Shown here: one piece after another, positions 57,933 to 64,000 of the stretch
Position numbering within the stretch: position 1 is the first letter of the stretch
Layout: the number at the start of each line of letters is the position of its first letter
Origin: Pseudophaeomoniella oleicola
Taxonomy: Eukaryota; Ascomycota; Eurotiomycetes; Phaeomoniellales; Phaeomoniellaceae
DNA length: 64,000 nucleotides
Assembly (NCBI GenBank): GCA_003868215.1
Contig: QWDQ01000076.1
Span: 1-64,000, forward strand
Reading direction: 5' to 3'
Translations under genes and position numbers: made by a program
Notes under the pieces: model-generated
Database searches by the model: none
Told to the model about the DNA's origin: nothing
What the model saw: only the letters and a program-made list of their open reading frames with translations

Positions 57933-58549
57933 TTTATATAGAAATCTCAGATCTGATCTCGTGTCGGATTGGGTTGCGATTACCCGCATCCCGCGGGCAT
58001 TGAAATAAAACAGTAATAACAAATAACCTCCCCCCATATATTGTGTAAATACTAGGTAATCTTACATAGATATGTAGAGTTTTTAAATTATTCGACTCAA
58101 GTGCACAGCGTACGTGTCAATCTGCAACAGCTGCGCAACATTCGCGCGAGGGCTCCGCGTAGGTACAGAGGTTGTGTAAGTTACAACGAGATGCACAAAG
58201 ATTGCCAATGTGACGCAGTAAATGATCTAAACGATTGCACAGCTGCAGTGGGCAATTAAGAATTGAATCATTATCATGTCGTTATTGCAGTAGGTAGGTA
58301 TCTATTAGAGGGTGCAAAGGGTCACCGCAATAGTAGCACGACAGATTAATCAGCTGGATATCCTACCTACATTCCCACTGTACCTACCAGCTTACCAGGA
58401 CTGTAACCTACTGTACTTAGGTCAGTCTCTTATTGACATATATACCTAGTAGTAGGTGCTCATTGACATATGATGTATTCCTCCCAGAAATAAAAACTTC
58501 CTAAATTCCTCCATGTAAAGAAATGGTTACAGTACCTAATAGGTAGTAG
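57933..58549. other. Right flank of the island, no gene
   Basis: GC content returns to normal at about 57945. The stretch has several GTAGGTA/CCTAC motifs (58290-58300, 58363-58390) and poly-C at about 58027. It is the 3' flank of the minus-strand HET gene. Confidence 0.5.
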
Positions 58550-60748
58550 TCATATAATTTCCAGTTGTACAGTCCGCCAAGGAACTGTCCCTTCTCCCGG
58601 GTTACCAGCGAAAGAGCCTATGCGTTGAAAGATGGGATAGGAAGCAGGCTGTGGTGTTCGACTGTCGTTACGATTGGTCTCGACACGACGCAATATAATA
58701 CCGAAGACTTGATCAGGATACGTCCATTTCGACACCAACAGGTACATAGCATCTTCGTAGTGCTGCCTATCCGATGAAGTATCCGGGTATCGCAGGAGAA
58801 AACCAAGATGTTGAATGTGTCGTTGTGCCAACAGAGGGCCCCTGATAGCTAAGCAGCCACCGACCACTTGACCAAACGGATTTGCACTCTTTAATTCAAC
58901 AGATGCGTGGATAACTTCGACGAAGAACTGGTAGTCTCCAGTGGCCATGCCATTACCTAGTACTCTTTGGTGAGCGGAAGCCCTGTGAGAGCCATAGAAG
59001 TCGATCTCGCCTTCAATAGATGCCCATGACCAGGTTGGCGCACGGTATGCTGGTCTGACGGCGGACGGAGCTTTGACAAACCACAGGAGACCATGTGGGA
59101 GTTGACGCTCCCATATTCCAGCCAGATAATGGTCGTTGACTTGCTTTCCATGAAGCGTTTCAAATGCTTTGGCGATTCCGGATAAAGCAACCAGCTTGTC
59201 GGACGAATTTGTCAAATGCCCTTTTGTGTAGTACCTAACCATCACTTCCCATTCTTCGTGTGATTGGTGCAGGTGCCAATAATTATGCACCTGTAGATCC
59301 CACGATATGAGACCCCCGGTCGGTCCGGTAGGCTCGCACACTGAACTCCGCAAAGCATTTATTGTGTCAAAGACATTGGTTTTTGTCGAAACCTCAGATC
59401 GGCTGTGATGCTTGCATGACCAGTATAATTGATCACACCCAAAATGTAGAACATGTGGACTTAAAATGAGTTCTTGACAGGTCCAAGCTCGTTTGCTGAG
59501 TTTTGATCCCCGCCAAAAGTGATGACCGCTCATGTCTTTTTGATCAGACTCGAAGTCAGGATAGACAAAGCCCTGGAACATTGCAGATCTCTCTGACGAA
59601 AAAGATATACTCTTTGGATCAGGATCTATTAAGACTTCCGAATCGAACCTGTTGTATACATGGCCGGGGGAAAAGCGCCTTTGAAGCTCAAGGTCATGAT
59701 GGACTGGTAACCACCCGAAATGCCTTTCGGGTTCAGGAGTGATTAGTCCAGCGGATACATCTTCACCCCAGTGGGCCGCAATTGTAACCGCCGAATTACG
59801 GTACACGTCAAGCATCATAGCAGATTCTCGATGCCAATCACTTTCACAGTCCTGTACAATGCATAGAGAATCAATCCAAAGGAAATGATAACCCAGCTGT
59901 AGTGTAGCCTCGACTGCCTCTCGGAATGTCAAGGGCAAGTAAGACATTGGTAGACCCTGCTGCATCAATGTCATATTCTCCGAAGTCATCTTGAGAGTGG
60001 GTTTGCTACCCCAGCAATGACTGAGTGCGACATATCGATGCCAAGGCAATTCAGACGAGTCTTTGAGCCACCATCGACCAAGGTGTTGTCCTTTTGCTGG
60101 CAGGATTTCAATAAGTCTCGTCGGCATGAAACGTGTTTCTGCCTGCAGTTCCCAATCTTGACAACGGTGAATATACTGGCACTCATCGCGCCATATTTTT
60201 GCGTTACCGATATCGAATATTGTCCTTTCCGGCGTACGTATTGACATCAATTCAAAGTGGTAGAGCTGACAGAAGAACGACCATGTATCACAGTCGTAGA
60301 TGTTGCTGGTGATTTTCCAGAGTCCACCGGATGGGAGCCCCCTGACTCCGCTGGGGTTGAAGGGAAGGCTATCCGGACGGCCTCTATATCCATCCAGCGG
60401 CATTTTCTTGAACCGAACCGTCATCGGAGTATAATCTACGTCCGATCGCAGTTCTGGCTGGCCCAGATGAGACCAGATATAGGAGCAAATCAAACAGCCT
60501 GTATCTGCAGATGCTTTAAGGCTGTGTAGTGTAGTGTGATGTTGAATGTGTGTATAATTTATCGAAGTCTCCCTTCGGTCTTTTTCGAACCCCTCAGACA
60601 AGGTGTACTGACAAATCATACAGATCGTACAATCGATCAGCTGCTTGCTAAGCAGTGGTTTGGCACTGCTGAAGGTCTCTGTTTGAGGGCTATACAAGCG
60701 CTGAACAACCCGACTGAAGAGAATCTGTGCCCATTGTAAGTATGACAT
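58550..60748 (-). CDS. HET-domain protein with N-terminal cysteine pairs
   Basis: This single-exon protein has 732 residues. The N-terminal part carries CTICMIC (residues 40-46) and CLIC (85-88), a cysteine pattern common ahead of HET domains of this subtype. The HET domain reads YVALSHCWGSKPTLKMT near 239-255, TFREAVEATLQLGYHFLWID near 274-293 followed by LCIVQD, and SKRAWTCQELILSPHVLHFG. It is intact. The role is inferred from the family (non-self recognition and cell death). It borders the AT island directly and is on the same strand as the HET gene at 38503-40479, though the two proteins belong to different HET subtypes. Confidence 0.9.
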   Translation of the reverse strand: MSYLQWAQILFSRVVQRLYSPQTETFSSAKPLLSKQLIDCTICMICQYTLSEGFEKDRRETSINYTHIQHHTTLHSLKASADTGCLICSYIWSHLGQPELRSDVDYTPMTVRFKKMPLDGYRGRPDSLPFNPSGVRGLPSGGLWKITSNIYDCDTWSFFCQLYHFELMSIRTPERTIFDIGNAKIWRDECQYIHRCQDWELQAETRFMPTRLIEILPAKGQHLGRWWLKDSSELPWHRYVALSHCWGSKPTLKMTSENMTLMQQGLPMSYLPLTFREAVEATLQLGYHFLWIDSLCIVQDCESDWHRESAMMLDVYRNSAVTIAAHWGEDVSAGLITPEPERHFGWLPVHHDLELQRRFSPGHVYNRFDSEVLIDPDPKSISFSSERSAMFQGFVYPDFESDQKDMSGHHFWRGSKLSKRAWTCQELILSPHVLHFGCDQLYWSCKHHSRSEVSTKTNVFDTINALRSSVCEPTGPTGGLISWDLQVHNYWHLHQSHEEWEVMVRYYTKGHLTNSSDKLVALSGIAKAFETLHGKQVNDHYLAGIWERQLPHGLLWFVKAPSAVRPAYRAPTWSWASIEGEIDFYGSHRASAHQRVLGNGMATGDYQFFVEVIHASVELKSANPFGQVVGGCLAIRGPLLAQRHIQHLGFLLRYPDTSSDRQHYEDAMYLLVSKWTYPDQVFGIILRRVETNRNDSRTPQPASYPIFQRIGSFAGNPGEGTVPWRTVQLEII

Positions 60749-61680
60749 TATACTTTACAGGAAAAGATACAATAGCGGCAAAATGAATCGTGATTTCATG
60801 TTGTATGAATATAGCCCCAACATCATAGAAGAATGCCTGAATTGTGCACAAGCCTCGCCGGCACAGAAGAGCCTCGAGGCTGTACTGTGAATCCAACGGC
60901 AGCATAATGCTAGGCGGAAAATGTGTTCAACTATAATTGGTAGCCTGATTCCCTGTTCATCGGCATTGCGGCAAGGGTTCAAGGCTGCCACATGTTGGCA
61001 TATTAATATTGGCATGATCCCCAATCAACTCCCAGGAGAAAAGGTGTGTACAGTAGGCTCTGGTCAGATTAGTATTGACTACACCTTTGCAGCTGGCTTG
61101 TCAGCATGGCGTTAGCGTGAGATCAGCATTCAGCATGTCAGCTGCGCAGGGCAGATCAAGCAGGTAAGTGCTGTAGGTATCAGCGGATCAACCACATTGT
61201 ACTATACCATTGTATTTTATCTTTCCTTTTTTTTCGGTTCTCATCCCTATCTTTCCATTCCGACACGGGAATTGGTCGGACTAAACCGCGGCCTCGCGGG
61301 TTCTTCGAGAGTTCTTCGTATCACCACAAACATCCAGACAACGAAATGCCAATGGGGTCGTGGCGGAAGTTCAAAGGCATGCGACAGCAAGGTTCCGACA
61401 GGTTGGGCCATGGGTCAACGCGTAGGCTGTAGTAGGTGCAGATACGCACCTTTCTGCTGCGAGTCAGTGAGCGTCTTAGAACATATACAGATGTGCTACA
61501 ACGCCAGAGCCAGCTAGCTTTTCGAGGGGGGAAGGGAGTGGCTGAGAAGAGTGATCTGATCGGAGTCACAGATTATGACTACCAGAACAGTGAAGACGGT
61601 ACCGTGGCTCCAGCTGTTCGCAAGTTTCGCGAGGTCAAAGAAAGGAAACGCTGGAGAAAAGAAAAGCGAGGGGAGACACC
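60749..61680. other. Upstream region of HET gene, with cysteine-rich coding-like patch
   Basis: It holds the HET promoter and leader. On the plus strand about 61281-61510 reads ..TKCQWGRGGSSKACDSKVPT.. to ..CRYAPFCCES.., a spacing of Cys and Trp like the small cysteine-rich segment between the catalytic domain and C-terminal part of subgroup C chitinases. No ATG or signal peptide could be joined to it with confidence. Confidence 0.35.
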
Positions 61681-62967
61681 GTTGACGGCTGTGCGCTAAG
61701 TCTTCCTCTGGGAGATATTCCTCTCGATATCCCAGCCTACCTCAGAGAATCGGTCTACAATGGGATCACCGAGTACGTTTTTGAGGCGACATCGGTTCGA
61801 AGCTCGCTCTCTGCGTCGATAAAGAAGCCAACGAGTACCGTTCCCGTCCCAGTCGAAGTTACGGAGTATGCGACGACGACAAGGACCTGTGATGGAAACA
61901 GATACCCCCAGCCGTGCGCCCATTATAGCTCTGTTGCGCAGCGCGGCACGTACAAACGAGCCACCTGCTCTAATACAAACTTATCAGCAAAGTCTAGACT
62001 GCTCCCAAAATTATGGGACGACGGCCACAGAAGTTTCAGCGTTTGGAATTCCTGGATTGCCAAATCCTACGTTGATCCATCCGGGATACGCAAGGATCCC
62101 AAATGCCAGCGAGATGAATGGCCGCCTCATCATTTCCAACAAGATCGAGCGGACGGATGGATCCGATTCTTGCCTGGAGGCCAAAACGGTGGCGTTGCAA
62201 ACTACGCTGGTGGTGTCATGAATGACCCGACTGGCGGTTGGAGAAGATTTTGCAAGTTCGGTCCTGATAAAAGTGTAGAAACCCAAGGAGGGCCTATTGT
62301 GGACAAAGGCGTTTATTGGGAGTTGACCGTCTTCCACAGTACCACCATCACCCTCAATGTCATGGAGTACACGTGGAAGAATATACCAACTTCAGCGGCC
62401 GACCCTTACCTGTTGACAGCAAATGTCTGCCGCCCTTCGGTACTGACTAATGACGTTGGCTATGCACTGCAGACTGACGACCCATGGTATGGGCAAATAC
62501 GTATCGCTGCATACAATGGCCTGCCCGGTCCCAGTACAAGGACAATTGCTAAACCTGTCTACAAGAAAGACTTCATCTGGCATGAGCATGAGAACGTATT
62601 CCTGGTCGACGAAGGTAATTCAACTCGTCGTGCCAACGACGAGGAGATGAGAGACGTTCTTGGCTATACAAAGTGTGCAACGGCAAACTGTTCTGCGGAG
62701 TTAGATCTGCTGCGCTCACAGCAAGCGTCTCTGGGGATGCCGACAGCCTCAGCCAACTACCACGTTGCCCATCTCAAAACGGCGGTCACGGAAAGGGTGA
62801 CGTCCGCCACGCGCACGACCACTTCTACTACTGCTACATCGATCGAGAACCGTCCGCTCCTTATTGCCCGGGCAACAGAGCCAGCGTCGACGCTCAGTGA
62901 CAATAGTATGGAGGAGCAGCGCCATCGAAGGGGACGGAAAACCCATCTGGATAAGCATCGCCACTGA
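61681..62967 (+). CDS. NucA/NucB-type domain protein, C-terminal part (chitinase-like)
   Basis: A frame with family features is open from before 61681 to the stop at 62965-62967. The 5' end is not resolved. The segment runs LPLGDIPLDIPAYLRESVYN, then TTRTCDGNRYPQPCAHYSSV, then KCQRDEWPPHHFQQDRADGW followed by IRFLPGGQNGG. The last is the signature of the DNase NucA/NucB domain (PF14040 type) seen at the C-terminus of many fungal subgroup-C GH18 chitinases. A GH18 catalytic domain is not seen upstream, so this is either a shortened paralogue or a remnant. The tail is basic and Thr-rich. It is convergent with the partial gene on the right. I would treat the boundaries and the state of the gene as open. 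Confidence 0.5.
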   Translation, partial: VDGCALSLPLGDIPLDIPAYLRESVYNGITEYVFEATSVRSSLSASIKKPTSTVPVPVEVTEYATTTRTCDGNRYPQPCAHYSSVAQRGTYKRATCSNTNLSAKSRLLPKLWDDGHRSFSVWNSWIAKSYVDPSGIRKDPKCQRDEWPPHHFQQDRADGWIRFLPGGQNGGVANYAGGVMNDPTGGWRRFCKFGPDKSVETQGGPIVDKGVYWELTVFHSTTITLNVMEYTWKNIPTSAADPYLLTANVCRPSVLTNDVGYALQTDDPWYGQIRIAAYNGLPGPSTRTIAKPVYKKDFIWHEHENVFLVDEGNSTRRANDEEMRDVLGYTKCATANCSAELDLLRSQQASLGMPTASANYHVAHLKTAVTERVTSATRTTTSTTATSIENRPLLIARATEPASTLSDNSMEEQRHRRGRKTHLDKHRH

Positions 62968-63145
62968 TACGGAGCACTGAAAAACTTGATACAAGTCTGG
63001 TAAATTGGATGCAGGCTTTAGCAAAATTGTTGTTCTTGTCACCAGGTAGTCACAAGGTAGTAGTGAATGAATTTGTTCTGGTTTTCCCACGTGCAGGCAT
63101 TGTCTCGAAGAGTTCGAGATCAGTCCTACAAGGCCAAAGAGCCAG

Positions 63146-64000
63146 TCACTCGACGCTATGTATTGCCCGAGCTACGGCAATGTGGTGGTCTTCCAGTGGT
63201 CCAACAACCTCTTGCAAATATGTAGTTCTCCTTCCCAAGAACTCGTCTCTTCGAAAACTGTCCTGCGTCTTCGAATTCTTGTCCCAACCGTATTCGAGAT
63301 ATATATCCCTCACTTTGTCGACGGCAATCCATACAGCATAGCGTGCTCGCCACTCCGATTTGAACCGTTCATCCCAACCTGGTCCATCTGGGGGTTGACC
63401 TCTCAATCGAGTCCAATAATCAGGATCCCAGTCGACATCATGGCCAGGCCACGCGAGGTAGTAGAGACTACGCCACTTGTCGATTACCGGGCCGAGGACT
63501 TCAAGAACAGGTTTCCCGAAGCTTGGGTCATATTTGTCTTCGGTGTCACTGAATGGTCCGAATGGGGCCATCAATCCTAGTGAATTGTTAGTCGAGAAAA
63601 AGTCTTGAGCAACCCAAGAAAGAAGTGACCCTCGTAGGAAAGCCTGTAGCTCATATACACATCCAAAGTAGAGGGAGAGTAAATATGAAAGAAAGAAAAA
63701 AACAAGGAAAGACTCACGGGAATCCACGTCGTAAACGAGGTTTGTACCATACATGAACGTGTGCGTCAGGCGCACCGCTGAGCCTGGAAGCATACCAGTA
63801 CCGTCTTCTTCGTATGTCTCAAGGAATCCTTTAAAGTACCCCTCATCATCCGCAGCCAGGTAGTTAACTGGGCTCGAGTCGTATAAAACATTGATCTCGA
63901 ACTCGTTTCCGGCTGCTTCAAGATACGGCAGCTGATACATTAGATTGAGCGCATCCTCCGAGTAACCCGCAGCACGAGCTGCATCTCCGTTGATAGCATT
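63146..64000 (-). CDS. Unrecognised protein, partial at the window edge
   Basis: The coding sequence enters from beyond 64000 and ends at 63146, with one intron at 63718-63577 (142 bp, GTGAGT donor, CACTAG acceptor, after a pyrimidine-rich tract). The visible part is NAINGDAARAAGYSEDALNL in the upstream exon to GTNLVYDVDS, then MAPFGPFSDTEDKYDPSFGK to the end at HHIAVARAIHSVE. About 237 residues are seen. It has many Trp, Tyr and Asp residues (SLYYLAWPGHDVDWDPDYW). I recognise no family and see no membrane segment. The reading frame also runs through the intron without a stop, but that segment is low-complexity and hydrophobic, so splicing is more likely. Confidence 0.6.
   Translation of the reverse strand, partial: NAINGDAARAAGYSEDALNLMYQLPYLEAAGNEFEINVLYDSSPVNYLAADDEGYFKGFLETYEEDGTGMLPGSAVRLTHTFMYGTNLVYDVDSRESFLVFFFLSYLLSLYFGCVYELQAFLRGSLLSWVAQDFFSTNNSLGLMAPFGPFSDTEDKYDPSFGKPVLEVLGPVIDKWRSLYYLAWPGHDVDWDPDYWTRLRGQPPDGPGWDERFKSEWRARYAVWIAVDKVRDIYLEYGWDKNSKTQDSFRRDEFLGRRTTYLQEVVGPLEDHHIAVARAIHSVE

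Larger units (their letters stand above)
46206..57945. repeat. AT-rich island with RIP character
   Basis: About 11.7 kb are extremely AT-rich, with sharp edges. The CpA and TpG dinucleotides are rare compared with TpA, and the Cs that remain often sit in CpG, CpT or CpC. This is the known product of repeat-induced point mutation. No gene is possible here beyond chance frames. It contains the LTR fossil and the 210-bp tandem described separately. Confidence 0.85.

Noticed and set aside
1-64000. tRNA, rRNA, CRISPR and riboswitches
   Set aside because: No cloverleaf with A and B boxes, no rRNA-like stretch and no regularly spaced repeats were recognised by eye; a tRNA scan was not possible here.

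Overview
The window reads as nuclear DNA of a filamentous ascomycete (Pezizomycotina; Dothideomycetes would fit, but the class is inferred only). The evidence is short introns of about 48-140 bp with GT..AG ends and CTAAC/CTGAC-like branch sites, typical fungal families (Csf1, Cdc14, Zn2Cys6 regulator, HET proteins, CorA-like transporter, opsin-related protein), and an 11.7 kb AT-rich island of the kind made by repeat-induced point mutation (RIP).

Left part (1-21 kb) is a housekeeping block: the giant bridge-like lipid transfer protein Csf1 (minus strand, two small 5' introns resolved here), a divergent TMEM184/DUF300 membrane protein with seven exons, an unrecognised protein with a mitochondrial-type N-terminus, the KEOPS subunit Pcc1 (short, minus strand), the phosphatase Cdc14 (three exons), and a secreted GPI-anchor-type glycoprotein (two exons).

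Middle part (21-46 kb) is more accessory: an SRPBCC protein, an APH-family kinase interrupted by one TGA (or carrying a 48-nt intron), a four-exon Zn2Cys6 regulator beside a FAD monooxygenase, an opsin-related protein without the retinal lysine, a type-B carboxylesterase with a one-base frameshift near its end, a large multi-pass membrane protein, a HET protein, an NADP-dependent oxidoreductase and a CorA-like metal transporter. Two small repeat families lie around the HET gene: a three-copy degenerate ~50-bp repeat and a 162-bp element with ~24-bp inverted ends, whose end sequence recurs at 22.3 kb.

Right part: 46.2-57.9 kb is the gene-free AT island. It holds a decayed LTR retrotransposon of about 10.6 kb, framed by two ~215-bp direct repeats, and to its right a 210-bp tandem duplication. 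Beyond it come a second HET protein, the C-terminal part of a chitinase-like/NucA-NucB-domain protein whose 5' end is not resolved, and a partial gene running off the right edge.

The genes show no single pathway. The only group that looks co-regulated is the Zn2Cys6 regulator with the adjacent FAD monooxygenase (25.2-29.0 kb, same strand). The contrast between the intact left block and the right side, with broken genes, HET genes and a RIP island, resembles a core-to-accessory transition.
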